The notes under the pieces: model-generated
Databases searched by the model: none
What the model was told of the DNA's origin: nothing
The model's input: the letters and a program-made list of their open reading frames with translations, nothing else
Made by a program: the position numbers and the translations under genes
Shown here: positions 1 through 15,383 of the stretch, one piece after another
Position numbering within the stretch: position 1 is the stretch's first letter
Layout of the letters: the number at the start of each line of letters is the position of its first letter
Source: Fictibacillus fluitans
GTDB lineage: Bacteria; Bacillota; Bacilli; Bacillales; Fictibacillaceae
Assembly: GCF_030418125.1 (NCBI RefSeq)
Contig: NZ_JAUHTR010000001.1
Location: 682,001-746,000 of the forward strand
Direction of reading: 5' to 3'
Length of the DNA stretch: 64,000 nt

Positions 1-1001
1 TTTTGTGTAAGCGTACCGGTTTTATCGGAGCAGATAACAGTGGCACAGCCTAATGTTTCCACGGATGGAAGCTTACGGACAATGGCTCTTCTTTTAATCA
101 TCTTCTGTACACCCAGGGCAAGGGCAATCGTCACGATCGCCGGCAGCCCTTCTGGAATAGCAGCAACAGCAAGGGAAACCCCCGCAAGCACCATGCTGTA
201 TAAATCATGGCCTCTGTACACACCGGTCATAACGACCAGAACTGTCAGCAGCAGAGCCAGTCCGATCAGAATTTTGCCAAGCTGCTCGAGCTTCAATTGC
301 AAAGGGGTGGCAAGTGCGTCCGCATTCTGAATCAAATGGGCGATTTTCCCCATCTCCGTATTCATTCCTGTTGCAATTACAATGCCTGTCCCGCTTCCCC
401 GGGTAACCATGGTGCCCATAAACGCCATATTGCTTTGGTCGCCGAGCGCAAGCCCGCTTCCCTTGATCGCTTCCGATTTTTTGTGAACAGGAATGGATTC
501 ACCTGTCAGCGCCGATTCCTCGATATATAAGCCCTTGGCTGAAATCATCCGGATGTCGGCACCCACCCTGTCTCCCGCTGACAATTTAACGAGATCTCCA
601 GGCACCAGTTCCTTTGCCGAGGCCGGACTCCAGATGCCGTTCCTCATCACCAGGGCGGAAGGTGCTGATAATTCCCGGAGAGCACTGAGCGACTTTTCTG
701 CTTTTCGTTCCTGAATGAATCCCAGAATCCCATTCATAATAACGATAAGAATAATCGCGATTGCATCCAGGTACTCCCCGAGCAGACCGGAAAGGAGCGT
801 TGCTGCCAGCAGCACAAGAACCATAAAATCTTTAAACTGAGCAAAGAAGACGAGCAGCGCTGACGGTTTTTTGCCTTCCTGCAGCTGGTTATAGCCTGCC
901 GTCTTAAGCTTCTTCCGGCTTTCCTTTTCACTCAGCCCCGTCTTTAGGTTGCTCCCGGTCAGCCGTTCGACCTCTTCCTTCGAAAATTCATACCAATTCA
1001 T
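1..1001 (-). CDS. SERCA-type calcium-transporting P-type ATPase, N-terminal part (YloB-like), cut by window edge
   Basis: The minus strand from the ATG at 1001 is open to the window edge (about 333 codons). The protein begins [19 protein letters not shown], the cation-ATPase N-terminal domain. Two hydrophobic helices follow, then the actuator loop with the TGES motif in [11 protein letters not shown], another helix pair ending in the cation-site sequence [11 protein letters not shown], and finally the phosphorylation motif [10 protein letters not shown] right at the edge. These are hallmarks of P2A ATPases that pump Ca2+ across the membrane. A GGTGGAG ribosome-binding site precedes the ATG. 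B. subtilis yloB sits next to yloA in the same divergent arrangement. The nucleotide-binding domain and C-terminal helices lie outside the window, so ion specificity is inferred from the family. Confidence 0.93.
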   Translation of the reverse strand, partial: MNWYEFSKEEVERLTGSNLKTGLSEKESRKKLKTAGYNQLQEGKKPSALLVFFAQFKDFMVLVLLAATLLSGLLGEYLDAIAIILIVIMNGILGFIQERKAEKSLSALRELSAPSALVMRNGIWSPASAKELVPGDLVKLSAGDRVGADIRMISAKGLYIEESALTGESIPVHKKSEAIKGSGLALGDQSNMAFMGTMVTRGSGTGIVIATGMNTEMGKIAHLIQNADALATPLQLKLEQLGKILIGLALLLTVLVVMTGVYRGHDLYSMVLAGVSLAVAAIPEGLPAIVTIALALGVQKMIKRRAIVRKLPSVETLGCATVICSDKTGTLTQ

Positions 1002-1060
1002 TTCTCCACCTCTGCCTTGTAACGTATATAGCCATTTATATGCAGGCATGTCCGCAATAA

Positions 1061-1069
1061 TGCTATACT
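1061..1069 (+). promoter_or_regulatory. Extended -10 promoter for rqcH
   Basis: TGCTATACT is an extended -10 element (TG-n-TATACT). No good -35 is seen, which is usual for this class. Transcription would start near 1076, downstream of the first in-frame ATG at 1073, which supports the later start codon at 1097 for rqcH. Confidence 0.5.
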
Positions 1070-1096
1070 ATTATGGAGAGAAACAGAGGTGAGATT

Positions 1097-2800
1097 ATGA
1101 GTTTTGACGGAATTGCAACACGCGCAGTTTCCCACGAAATCAAGAATAAACTTCAATCCGGTAAAATCACAAAGATCTATCAGCCTGATAAAACCGATTT
1201 GCTGTTTACAGTAAGAGCAGGCGGAAGGAATCATAAACTGCTGGTCTCCGCCAACCCCTCCTTCAGCAGGGTGCATTTGACGGAGCAATCCTATGACAAT
1301 CCCGCCATTCCGCCCATGTTCTGTATGCTCCTCAGAAAGCATATGGAAGGATCGGTTATTGAATCGATCGAACAGGTGGAGCTGGAACGGATCATTCATA
1401 TTAAAGTAAAAAACAGAGATGAGATTGGTGATATTGCGTATAAAACGCTCATTATCGAAATTATGGGCCGTCACAGCAACATCATTCTTGTGGATGATAA
1501 AACAGGATTGATCGCGGATTGCATCAAGCATATCCCGCCGTCCCTGAACCGGTACCGGACCCTTCTGCCCGGGCAGAAATACATTGCTCCCCCTCCGCAG
1601 GAAAAGCATTCACCGCTTATGGAGACTTCAGAAGGCTTCAAACGCAAAATCCAGTGGAACGAAGGGAGAATCGACAAACAGATCGTCCAGCTGTACAGCG
1701 GACTTTCTCCCCTTCTCGGCAAGGAAATCATCCACCGTGCGGGATTGTCTACAAAAGAAGCTCTTTCCGAAGCCTTTATCAAGATGATGGAGGAAGTCAG
1801 TGACAACAACTATTCTCCGCAAATGGTGGTTTCCGGGGGGAAAGAGTATTTTTCCGTAGTCGCTCTTACCCATCTTGAAGGCGAGAAAAGGGAGTTTTCA
1901 TCCACTGGAGAACTGCTCGACCGCTTTCATTTCGGAAAAGCCGAGCGCGACCGGGTAAAACAGCAGGCAGCCGATCTTGAAAAGCTGCTGCACAACGAAT
2001 ATAACAAACTGGGCAAAAAAGTTAAGAAGCTGAAAGCCTCTCTTGTTGATACCGAGAAAGCGGACAAGCTTAAAGTTCTTGGCGAACTGCTGACCGCCCA
2101 TTTATACATGGTGAATAAAGGGCAAAAAGTTATTGAGGTTGCCAATTATTACGAGGAAGATCAGCCGATGATCACCATTCCCCTGGATCCACAAAAAGGG
2201 CCCTCGGAAAATGCTCAGCATTATTTCAAAAGATATAACAAGCTTAAAACCTCTGTTGCCCATATTGAAGAGCAGCTGGAAAAAACGTATGAGGAGCTTG
2301 CCTATTTTGAGAGTTTGATTCAACAAATGGAGTCAGCTTCAGTCCGTGACGTCGCCGGCATTCGTGAGGAACTGGAGGAGCAGGGCTATGTCAGAAGAAG
2401 AAGAGTACAAAAATCAAAGAAAAACGACAAGCCGGTGCTTGAAACCTATCAATCCTCGGATGGAACAACCATTCTTGTAGGCAAGAATAATAAGCAAAAT
2501 GATTATTTAACTTTTAAAAGCTCCCGCCAGAATGAAACATGGCTCCATACGAAGGATATCCCTGGATCCCACGTTGTCATTAAGGCAGAGGATGTAAGTG
2601 AGACCACACTGCTTGAAGCAGCGGGGCTCGCCGCTTACTTCAGCAAGGCAAAACACTCAGGTTCGGTTCCTGTTGACTATACGCTCATTCGGCATGTGAA
2701 AAAGCCTTCAGGCGCCAAGCCGGGCTTTGTTATTTATGATCAGCAGCAAACACTGTATGTTACACCGGATGAGGATCAATTAATGAAATTAAAAAAATAG
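1097..2800 (+). CDS. rqcH: Ribosome quality control protein RqcH (NFACT / FbpA family)
   Basis: This 567-residue protein (MSFDGIATRAVSHEI...) is the bacterial NEMF/Rqc2 homologue formerly called YloA or fibronectin-binding protein. In B. subtilis it binds obstructed 50S subunits and recruits tRNA-Ala to add C-terminal alanine tails that mark nascent chains for degradation. An NFACT-N domain fills roughly residues 1-260, a charged coiled coil about 265-430, and the C-terminal NFACT-R domain about 445-555, with the typical ETWLHTKDIPGSHVVI signature. The start at 1097 is chosen because AGAGGTGAG sits 6-13 bases upstream; the in-frame ATG at 1073 has no such site. At the functionally important position 97-98 the residues are Glu-Arg rather than the Asp-Arg reported for B. 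subtilis. It is divergent from the ATPase gene and ends in a shared terminator. Confidence 0.95.
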   Translation: MSFDGIATRAVSHEIKNKLQSGKITKIYQPDKTDLLFTVRAGGRNHKLLVSANPSFSRVHLTEQSYDNPAIPPMFCMLLRKHMEGSVIESIEQVELERIIHIKVKNRDEIGDIAYKTLIIEIMGRHSNIILVDDKTGLIADCIKHIPPSLNRYRTLLPGQKYIAPPPQEKHSPLMETSEGFKRKIQWNEGRIDKQIVQLYSGLSPLLGKEIIHRAGLSTKEALSEAFIKMMEEVSDNNYSPQMVVSGGKEYFSVVALTHLEGEKREFSSTGELLDRFHFGKAERDRVKQQAADLEKLLHNEYNKLGKKVKKLKASLVDTEKADKLKVLGELLTAHLYMVNKGQKVIEVANYYEEDQPMITIPLDPQKGPSENAQHYFKRYNKLKTSVAHIEEQLEKTYEELAYFESLIQQMESASVRDVAGIREELEEQGYVRRRRVQKSKKNDKPVLETYQSSDGTTILVGKNNKQNDYLTFKSSRQNETWLHTKDIPGSHVVIKAEDVSETTLLEAAGLAAYFSKAKHSGSVPVDYTLIRHVKKPSGAKPGFVIYDQQQTLYVTPDEDQLMKLKK

Positions 2801-2828
2801 CCGGGAGCTTTTGCTCCCGGCTATTTTT
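2797..2828. terminator. Bidirectional terminator between rqcH and the methyltransferase gene
   Basis: AGCCGGGAGC and GCTCCCGGCT form a 10-bp stem around a TTTT loop. It is followed by T7 on the plus strand and preceded by A7, which is a T run on the minus strand. It overlaps the ends of both convergent genes and would stop rqcH and the pyr operon transcript. Confidence 0.9.
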
Positions 2829-3477
2829 TTGCGATGGTAACAATGGCCAGACCGTCCAGCACTTCATGATGCTCCACTTCAAAAAGATCGTTTTCCTTTA
2901 AAAGTGCGGTCAGGTCACCGGAGGAATACCGGTGCCGTCTTGTTGATACATTGGCCCATTTCAGCATCGCCGTCTGCTCAAAACCGCTGATCTGGTGGTT
3001 TTTACAGTACTGGAACGCTTCTCTTTGATTCATTTTTTCTGAAGGGTTCAGCATTCCGATCGTCCCGCCTCGCTTCAGTACACGAATCATTTCTTTAATG
3101 CCGAGCTGCGGCTCAGGAAGCAAGAACATGACACACGTTGATAAAGCCAGGTCAAACGATCCATCCTCAAAGGGAAGATCGCAGGCATCTCCCACCACAA
3201 ATTCACTCTTTTCGCTCCGATTGTGAAAAAAGAAATTCTGAATACTGGCTTTTACCATTTCGGATGAAAGGTCGATTCCCGTAAGCCTGGCAGCTTCATC
3301 GGCTCCCCGCAGCAGAAGCCTTCCCGTTCCGCAGCCCACATCAAGGACGTCTTTGTTTTCCCAGGACCCTGTTTTATCTTTTAATGTATCATGAACTCCT
3401 GAGAGCCATTCCGTTCTTGCCATGCTGTCAAAAAAAGAGACCAGTTCATCAAACTCTTCCCCATTCATTTTCCTCAA
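2821..3477 (-). CDS. Class I SAM-dependent methyltransferase, last gene of the pyr operon
   Basis: The 218-residue protein has the Methyltransf_11 fold: motif I VLDVGCGTGRLLL (about residues 40-52), an acidic residue after the second strand in LTGIDLSSEMV, VVGDACDLPF and a DLALSTCVMFLLPEP motif IV region. The substrate cannot be told from sequence. It starts at TTG 3477, chosen because AAGGAG lies nine bases upstream; the ATG nine bases further in is too far from that site. The start is only 26 bases after the pyrE stop with no terminator between, so it is probably cotranscribed with the pyrimidine genes and ends at the terminator at 2797-2828. B. subtilis does not, to my knowledge, have a methyltransferase here. 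A role linked to nucleotide or modified-base metabolism would be speculation. Confidence 0.85.
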   Translation of the reverse strand: MRKMNGEEFDELVSFFDSMARTEWLSGVHDTLKDKTGSWENKDVLDVGCGTGRLLLRGADEAARLTGIDLSSEMVKASIQNFFFHNRSEKSEFVVGDACDLPFEDGSFDLALSTCVMFLLPEPQLGIKEMIRVLKRGGTIGMLNPSEKMNQREAFQYCKNHQISGFEQTAMLKWANVSTRRHRYSSGDLTALLKENDLFEVEHHEVLDGLAIVTIAKK

Positions 3478-3503
3478 TCAGAAGCGCTCCTTCCATCTTC
3501 CCG

Positions 3504-4113
3504 CTACGCCTTCTGCAGCCAGTTTTCCGGATCTTCCTTCCACTGCAGCAGATGCGTCAGGTTATCTTTAGTAATATAGCCTTCTTGTGAGGCTGTTTCT
3601 ATTAATGTACTAAAATCGGTCAGAGTTTGCACCTTTATTTCATGTTCGTTCAGGTTGGAAGCACCTTTTGATAGTTCATAGGAGAACACTGCGACCACTC
3701 CCAGCACGTTACAGCCTGCTTCCCTCAGCGCATTTACGGCTGTAATGACGCTTCCGCCGGTGGAAATTAAATCTTCCACAACCACCACATTCATTCCTGA
3801 CTCTGCTTTTCCTTCAATTTGCTTGCCTTTACCGTGAGATTTTGCACTGCTTCTTACATAGCTCATCGGAAGGTTCAGACGGTCCGCAAGCAAAGCCGCA
3901 TGCGGGATGCCGGCAGTTGCGGTTCCCGAGATCATTTCCGCCTCCGGAAAGTGTTCAAGAACCATTTGTTTCAATCCTTCTGCAATATGATTGCGTACTT
4001 CCGGATAGGAAAGGGTTAAACGGTTATCGCAATAAATGGGAGACCGGAGTCCTGATGACCAGGTATACGGCTCTTCGACAGATAGTGTGACTGCTTTAAT
4101 GGATAGCAGGTCC

Positions 4114-4133
<20 letters not shown>
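3504..4133 (-). CDS. pyrE: Orotate phosphoribosyltransferase
   Basis: This 209-residue protein joins orotate and PRPP to give orotidine 5'-monophosphate, step five of UMP synthesis. The PRPP-binding loop [14 protein letters not shown] (about residues 115-128) is intact, as is the flexible-loop region [14 protein letters not shown]. Its length matches B. subtilis PyrE. It overlaps the 3' end of pyrF by 20 bases, indicating translational coupling in the operon. The gene carries no sign of damage. Confidence 0.97.
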
Positions 4134-6543
<2,410 letters not shown>

Positions 6544-6547
<4 letters not shown>

Positions 6548-9500
6548 ACAAGAGCACGATCCTTTTCAAAAGCCGGCATTTGTCTTGCTGTAAAGGTAAG
6601 AGACTCCAGCACTCCAAGCAGTGCTTCTGCAGTGTCCAGGCTTGTCAGGCAAACAACTCCGTTTTCAGAGGACTCCCTTCGGATGCGGAAGCCGTCGCGC
6701 GCCGGTACTTTTCCTTTAGTTAATGTGTTTACTACAAATTGTGCTTCTCCCTGCCTGATGACATCGAGCAGATTGCGTTCCTTGCTTCCGATCTTATGGA
6801 CGACTGTGACCGGAATTTGCTGTTCCTTCAGATAGTTGGCCGTACCTTCTGTGGCCATAATTGTATAGCCGATCTCATAAAACCGCTTCATAAGGCGCAG
6901 CGCCTCCGGTTTGTCTTTGTCAGCAACCGTAAACAACACCGTTCCGTATGTTGGAATTTTCATTCCTGACGCCACAAGACCTTTGTAAAGCGCCTTTTGC
7001 AGTGTCGTATCTCTTCCCATTACCTCTCCCGTTGATTTCATTTCAGGGCTTAGGTAGGTATCTACTCTGCGCAGTTTCGCGAAGGAGAAGACCGGTACTT
7101 TGACGAACACTTCTTCTTTTTCCGGGGCATATCCGGTAGAGTAGCCCATGTCACTCAGAGGAGTTCCGAGGATCACTTTAGTGGCAAGATTGGCCATTGG
7201 AATTCCTGTAATTTTGCTTAAGAAAGGCACTGTCCGGCTGGAGCGCGGGTTAACTTCCAAAACGTACACTTCATCTTTGTGCAGGACAAACTGAATGTTT
7301 AGCAGTCCGATAATCCCCAGTCCTTTTGCCATTGAAATGGTGCGGTCAATGATCTTTTCTTTCTGCTCCGGTGTCAGGCGCTGTGGCGGATAAACCGCAA
7401 TCGAGTCGCCAGAATGAACGCCTGCACGCTCAATGTGCTCCATGATGCCCGGGATAAACACATCTTTTCCATCGGAAATCGCATCAACTTCCACTTCTTT
7501 GCCTTCAAGATATCGGTCGATCAGTACCGGATGCTCCGGATTCACCCTTACCGCGTTTTCCATGTATTGAAGAAGTTCTTTTTCTTTATAAACAATCTCC
7601 ATTGCTCTTCCGCCCAGTACATATGAAGGACGAACCAGTACCGGATAGCCGATCCGTTCTGCAATCACCTGTGCTTCTTTCACCGAGAAGGCAGTGGCTC
7701 CTTCAGGCTGAGGGATGTTGAGCGACTGCATCGCCTGTTCAAACCGGTCACGGTCTTCAGCACGGTCCATGCTGTCAAGGGATGTTCCTAAGATAGCCAC
7801 TCCGCGGTCATGAAGAGCTTCTGCAAGATTGATGGCTGTTTGCCCGCCAAATTGCACTATGACCCCTTTAGGTTTTTCCTGGTCTATCACATGCATGACG
7901 TCTTCAACTGTCAGCGGTTCGAAATATAGTTTATCGGACGTGCTGAAGTCGGTAGACACGGTTTCCGGGTTGTTATTTATGATAATGGCTTCATAGCCCG
8001 CTTCTTTTATTGCCCATACCGTATGCACCGTTGCATAGTCGAACTCGATCCCTTGTCCGATGCGGATCGGGCCGGAGCCGAGTACAAGCACGCTTTCCCT
8101 TTCCGTAAGATTGGATTCATTTTCATCGGCATATGTGCCATAGTAGTACGGAGTTTCCGATTCAAACTCTGCAGCGCAGGTGTCCACCATTTTATAAACC
8201 GGACGGATTCCCTCATTTGTACGAAGGGTATAGATTTCTTTTTCGGTCATGTTCCAGGCTTTTGCCAGCCATACATCGCTGAAACCTTTTTCCTTCGCAG
8301 CTTTTAGCAGCTCCAGATCTCCTACATTGTTGCGCATATTTTGCTCGAGATCGATGATGCCTTTAATTTTCTCAAGGAAGAACAGATCAATTTTAGTCAG
8401 TTCCCAGATTTCCTGTACGGTCATTCCGATTCTTATCGCCTGTGCGACATGATAGATTCTTTCATCATCTGCATCTGTCAAAGCCGGAATCAGCTCTTCT
8501 CTTGACTGCTTTGGTTGTTCAAGCTCAAGGTGATAACATTTGGTTTCGAGCGAACGTACCGCTTTTAAGAGGGATTCCTCAAGATTTCGTCCAATTGCCA
8601 TTACTTCACCTGTGGCTTTCATTTGGGTGCCGAGCTTGCGGTTGGCTCCTTCAAACTTGTCAAATGGCCAGCGCGGGATTTTGGTTACGATATAATCAAG
8701 TGCGGGCTCGAAGCTTGCATAAGTTGAACCTGTGACCGGATTTTTGATTTCATCCAATGTGTAGCCTACTGCAATTTTTGCTGCAATTTTTGCAATGGGA
8801 TATCCGGTTGCTTTGGAAGCAAGCGCAGATGACCGGCTGACCCTTGGGTTGACTTCAATGATGTAATAGTCGCTGCTGTCCGGGTCGAGCGCCAATTGAA
8901 CGTTACATCCTCCTTCAATCTTCAGCGCGCGGATGATTTTCAGGGAAGCATTTCTCAGAAGCTGATAATCTCTGTCACTCAGCGTCTGGCTCGGTGCCAC
9001 GACAATCGAGTCTCCGGTATGAATACCGACCGGATCGATGTTTTCCATATTACAGACTACAATGGAAGTGTCATTGCTGTCCCGCATTACTTCATATTCT
9101 ATTTCTTTAAAACCGGCGATGCTTTTCTCCAGCAGCACCTGGTGAACCGGACTTGCATGCAGACCGCTTGCAACGATTTCATCCAGCTCTTCTTCATTGC
9201 TGGCAATTCCTCCGCCTGTTCCACCAAGAGTGAAAGCAGGGCGAATGATTACCGGATATCCGATTTCCGCTGTAAAAGCTTTTGCTTCTTCCAGGGAACG
9301 GATGATTTCACTTTCCGGAACCGGTTCATTCAATTCATTCATCAGCCCTCTGAAAAGTTCACGATCCTCTGCCTGCTGAATGCTGGCCAGCGTGGTTCCC
9401 AGCAATTCAACGCCGCATTCTTCAAGAATGCCGCTTTCAGATAATTCCACGGCGAGGTTAAGCCCTGTCTGGCCGCCAAGCGTGGCAAGAAGTCCGTCCG

Positions 9501-9747
9501 GGCGCTCCTGGCGGATGATCCTGCTGACAAACGGTACCGTAAGCGGTTCGATAAACACTTTATCAGCCATTGTGGTATCCGTCATGATGGTAGCGGGGTT
9601 GGAGTTGACCAGAATCACTTCATAGCCTTCTTCCTTCAGGGCCTGGCACGCCTGTGTACCGGCATAATCAAATTCTGCTGCTTGTCCGATCACAATCGGA
9701 CCTGATCCGATGACTAGTATTTTTTTAATGTCTAAGCGTTTAGGCAT
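6544..9747 (-). CDS. pyrAB: Carbamoyl phosphate synthase, pyrimidine-specific large subunit
   Basis: This 1067-residue protein makes carbamoyl phosphate from bicarbonate, ammonia (from PyrAA) and two ATP. It has the expected duplicated architecture: an ATP-grasp half beginning [21 protein letters not shown], a central oligomerisation region near residues 400-550, a second ATP-grasp half beginning [20 protein letters not shown], and a C-terminal MGS-like allosteric domain from about residue 935. The length agrees with B. subtilis PyrAB. The stop overlaps pyrK by four bases and the start overlaps pyrAA by 16. Confidence 0.98.
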
Positions 9748-10831
9748 AGTTGATTCCCCTTTTCCTTGGCAGTTTCCATCATATTCATGAACTTTTCAAA
9801 CAGCGGATTCGCATCCATTGGTCCCGGTGATGCTTCAGGATGGTATTGTACAGAGAACGCAGGTTTTGTTTTATGGCCCAGCCCTTCAGCCGTTCCGTCA
9901 TTGACAGCCACATGTGTCAGTTCAAGCTCTGTACCGGCAAGAGATTCCGTTCGAACGGTATATCCATGGTTCTGGGCTGTCATTGTTATTTTTCCGGTTG
10001 CAAGATCCTTGACCGGGTGGTTGGACCCCCTGTGCCCGAACTTCAGCTTTTCTGTATTCGCACCGTGTGCCAGCGCAAACAGCTGATGTCCCAGGCAGAT
10101 TCCAAACAGCGGAATGTTTTCCTCCAGAATCGTTTTGATCATCGGAAGAGCTTCGGGAACATCCTTTGGATCTCCAGGTCCGTTGCTTAACAGGATGCCA
10201 TCGGGATTTAATAACAGTATTTCTGATGCAGTGGTATTATGCGGCACCACAACCACATCGCAGTTCCGGCGGGACAGTTCCCGTAAAATGCCGCTTTTTG
10301 CTCCATAATCTAAAACCACAACTCGTTTGCCGGTATTCGGTAAGTGGTAGGGCGTCTTTGTGGATACCGTTTTCACCTGATCGGTGCGAAGCGGTGAAGA
10401 TTTTAATTCTTCCACCACAGCATTGATATCGGCATCTCCGGCAACCAGCTTGCCTTTCAGAGTTCCGTGTTTACGGATGAGACGTGTCAGCTTTCTTGTA
10501 TCAATCCCTTGCAGTCCGGGAATATTTTTTGCTTTCAGCAATTCATCCATTGTTCCCAGTGACTGATAGTGACTCGGCAGTGAGCACGCCTCATTAACAA
10601 TCAATCCATGTACAGCCGGGGAAATTGATTCAAAGTCCTGCCGGTTCACGCCGTAATTTCCAATCAGCGGATACGTCAGGGTTACGATTTGGCCGCAATA
10701 AGAAGGATCGGACAAGATTTCCTGATAGCCTGTCATTCCGGTATTGAATACAACTTCTCCACCTTTTTCTTCTTCGCTGCCAAAGCCTGTCCCGGAAAAT
10801 ACAGTACCGTCTTCTAAAACCAGGTTTCTTT

Positions 10832-10835
<4 letters not shown>
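9732..10835 (-). CDS. pyrAA: Carbamoyl phosphate synthase, pyrimidine-specific small (glutaminase) subunit
   Basis: This 367-residue subunit hydrolyses glutamine and channels ammonia to PyrAB. The N-terminal CPSase small-chain domain ([19 protein letters not shown]...) is followed by a class I amidotransferase domain with the nucleophile elbow [16 protein letters not shown] and the catalytic His/Glu pair in [11 protein letters not shown]. Start and stop overlap neighbouring pyrC and pyrAB (four and 16 bases). Confidence 0.98.
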
Positions 10836-13147
<2,312 letters not shown>

Positions 13148-13165
13148 TTAGTTAAAAGGTGACCA

Positions 13166-14521
13166 TTATGCAGCTGGATCATTATCTGAAACGCCAAACA
13201 TTTTATTAAGAAGTTCTGAGTCGTTTTCCCTGCCTGGCAGCACAAGGTTCAGGAACACTCCAATGATAGTTGCAAGCGCCATACCGGCAAGCTGAAGGGT
13301 TTCTGTGAACTGCAGGACAGCTCCGCCAATTCCGGTTACCAGGATGACAGAAGCAATGATCAGGTTACGCTTGTTTCCAAAATCAATCTGGTTGTCAATC
13401 AGCATTCTCAAACCGCTGGAGGCGATGATCCCAAACAGCAGGATGGACACCCCGCCCATTACCGGGGAAGGCACCGAGCTGATCAGCGCTGTCACCTTGC
13501 CGGAAAAGCCGAAGATGATGGCAGCGACAGCCGCACCGCCGATAACAAATACCGAGAATACCCGGGTAATGGCCAGCACTCCAATATTTTCCCCGTAGGT
13601 TGTAACCGGCGGGCCCCCGATGAGGGAGCCGATCATGACACCGATCCCGTCTCCCAGGATGGAACGGTGCAAGCCCGGCTTCTCAAGGAAGTTTCGGCCT
13701 ACCACCTTGCTCAGGACCAGCTGATGGCCGATATGCTCGGCAATCGTCACCGTAGCCACCGGCATCATGATGAGCGCGATGGACCATGTAAAATGCGGTG
13801 TGTAAGAGACAAATGGGAACATAAAGTCTGGTGCATCAACCCAGCTTGCGGCTTTGACACCGGAAAGGTCCACCATGCCTCTGGACAGGGCAAACAAGTA
13901 CCCGGATATGATGCCGATGAGGATTGGTATAATTCCTAAAATCCCTTTAAAATACATGGAACAGATGATTGTCACTGCCAGAGTAAACAAAGCGACGGTA
14001 AAGTGTGAAAGGCTGTAGGCTTTGGTCGCCGGATCGTTCATGGCCATCCCCACCGCAGTGTTGGCGAGGCCAAGCCCGATGACAATGATTACGGGACCCA
14101 CGACGACTGGCGGCATAATCTTCATCAGCCATTTCAATCCGCTTGTTTTTATGATCAGTGCAACTGCACCGTAAACCAGCCCTGCCAGAAAACTGCCCAT
14201 CATCGCAGCTTCAGGTCCACCGAGTGCCTTTACCGCGATAATCGGGGAGATAAAGGCAAAGGATGATCCGAGGTACGCCGGTATTTGCCCTTTGGTCACG
14301 AGTAGGTAGGCCAGTGTCGCCAGTCCGCTCGATACAAGCGCGACACCCGGATCAAGCTTTACAAGGAAAGGAACGAGCACGGTTGCCCCGAACATGGCGA
14401 ACAGGTGCTGCAGGCTCAGCGTCAGCCATTGATGAAGCTTCGGAACCTCCCGGACATCAAGCACCGCTGTCTGATTGTTTTTTTCTTGGTTCTCTTGTTG
14501 GTTAGTTCTGTTTTTCTGCAT
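13166..14521 (-). CDS. pyrP: Uracil permease
   Basis: This 451-residue integral membrane protein belongs to the nucleobase:cation symporter-2 (UraA) family and has about 14 hydrophobic segments. The family region YLGSSFAFISP (near residue 85), the internal glutamate motif TIAEHIGH and the GGPPVTTYGENIG loop indicate a uracil transporter. It lies between pyrR and pyrB in the standard order and is flanked by attenuators on both sides. Its AGGAGGT ribosome-binding site lies inside the 3' arm of the upstream terminator hairpin (14529-14552). Confidence 0.96.
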   Translation of the reverse strand: MQKNRTNQQENQEKNNQTAVLDVREVPKLHQWLTLSLQHLFAMFGATVLVPFLVKLDPGVALVSSGLATLAYLLVTKGQIPAYLGSSFAFISPIIAVKALGGPEAAMMGSFLAGLVYGAVALIIKTSGLKWLMKIMPPVVVGPVIIVIGLGLANTAVGMAMNDPATKAYSLSHFTVALFTLAVTIICSMYFKGILGIIPILIGIISGYLFALSRGMVDLSGVKAASWVDAPDFMFPFVSYTPHFTWSIALIMMPVATVTIAEHIGHQLVLSKVVGRNFLEKPGLHRSILGDGIGVMIGSLIGGPPVTTYGENIGVLAITRVFSVFVIGGAAVAAIIFGFSGKVTALISSVPSPVMGGVSILLFGIIASSGLRMLIDNQIDFGNKRNLIIASVILVTGIGGAVLQFTETLQLAGMALATIIGVFLNLVLPGRENDSELLNKMFGVSDNDPAA

Positions 14522-14522
14522 A

Positions 14523-14619
14523 AAAAATACCTCCTATGCCAGATAAGGAGGTGGGTTGAAGACACAGGTATAGAAAACAACCTGTGTATCCAGCCTCCCT
14601 TGCTGGTCTCTCTGGACTC
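14523..14619 (-). promoter_or_regulatory. PyrR-dependent attenuator between pyrR and pyrP that includes the pyrP ribosome-binding site
   Basis: The minus-strand RNA has the PyrR-binding element GAGUCCAGAGAGACC at its 5' end (14619-14590 region). A strong hairpin ACACAGGT/ACCTGTGT (14562-14587) follows, then the terminator hairpin ACCTCCT/AGGAGGT (14529-14552) with a T6 run leading directly into the pyrP ATG. The AGGAGGT arm is also the only ribosome-binding site for pyrP, so the same fold can terminate transcription and hide the site. Confidence 0.85.
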
Positions 14620-14642
14620 GTTTTTAAAGGGATGTGACTGAT

Positions 14643-15236
<594 letters not shown>

Positions 15237-15243
15237 TTACACA

Positions 15244-15326
15244 AAAAAGTCCTCTCGCCGTATAGACGAGAGGACATAGTTAGGCCAATAGCCTAATTCC
15301 GTTTTCCTTCTCAGCCTCACGGGACT
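15244..15326 (-). promoter_or_regulatory. PyrR-dependent attenuator in the pyrR leader
   Basis: The RNA element AGUCCCGUGAGGCUGAGAAGG (15326-15306) matches the PyrR-binding consensus. About 30 bases downstream, the terminator stem GTCCTCTCG/CGAGAGGAC (15249-15275) is followed by T6. This is the first of three attenuators. Confidence 0.92.
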
Positions 15327-15354
15327 GTCGTTAAAGGATCATTCATTTGTTTAT

Positions 15355-15383
15355 ATTATTGCAGAACCGCTTTATCCTGTCAA
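15355..15383 (-). promoter_or_regulatory. Sigma-A promoter of the pyr operon
   Basis: TTGACA (15383-15378) and AATAAT (15360-15355) are separated by exactly 17 bases. The -35 hexamer contains the TGA stop codon of the upstream rluD gene (15380-15382). Confidence 0.88.

Noticed and set aside
998-1609. 203-codon open frame on the minus strand opposite rqcH
   Set aside because: It is antisense to a well-conserved gene, has no ribosome-binding site and no recognisable protein features.
8896-9444. 182-codon plus-strand open frame within pyrAB
   Set aside because: It lies wholly antisense to the ATP-grasp coding region, and its Phe- and Cys-rich translation looks non-coding.
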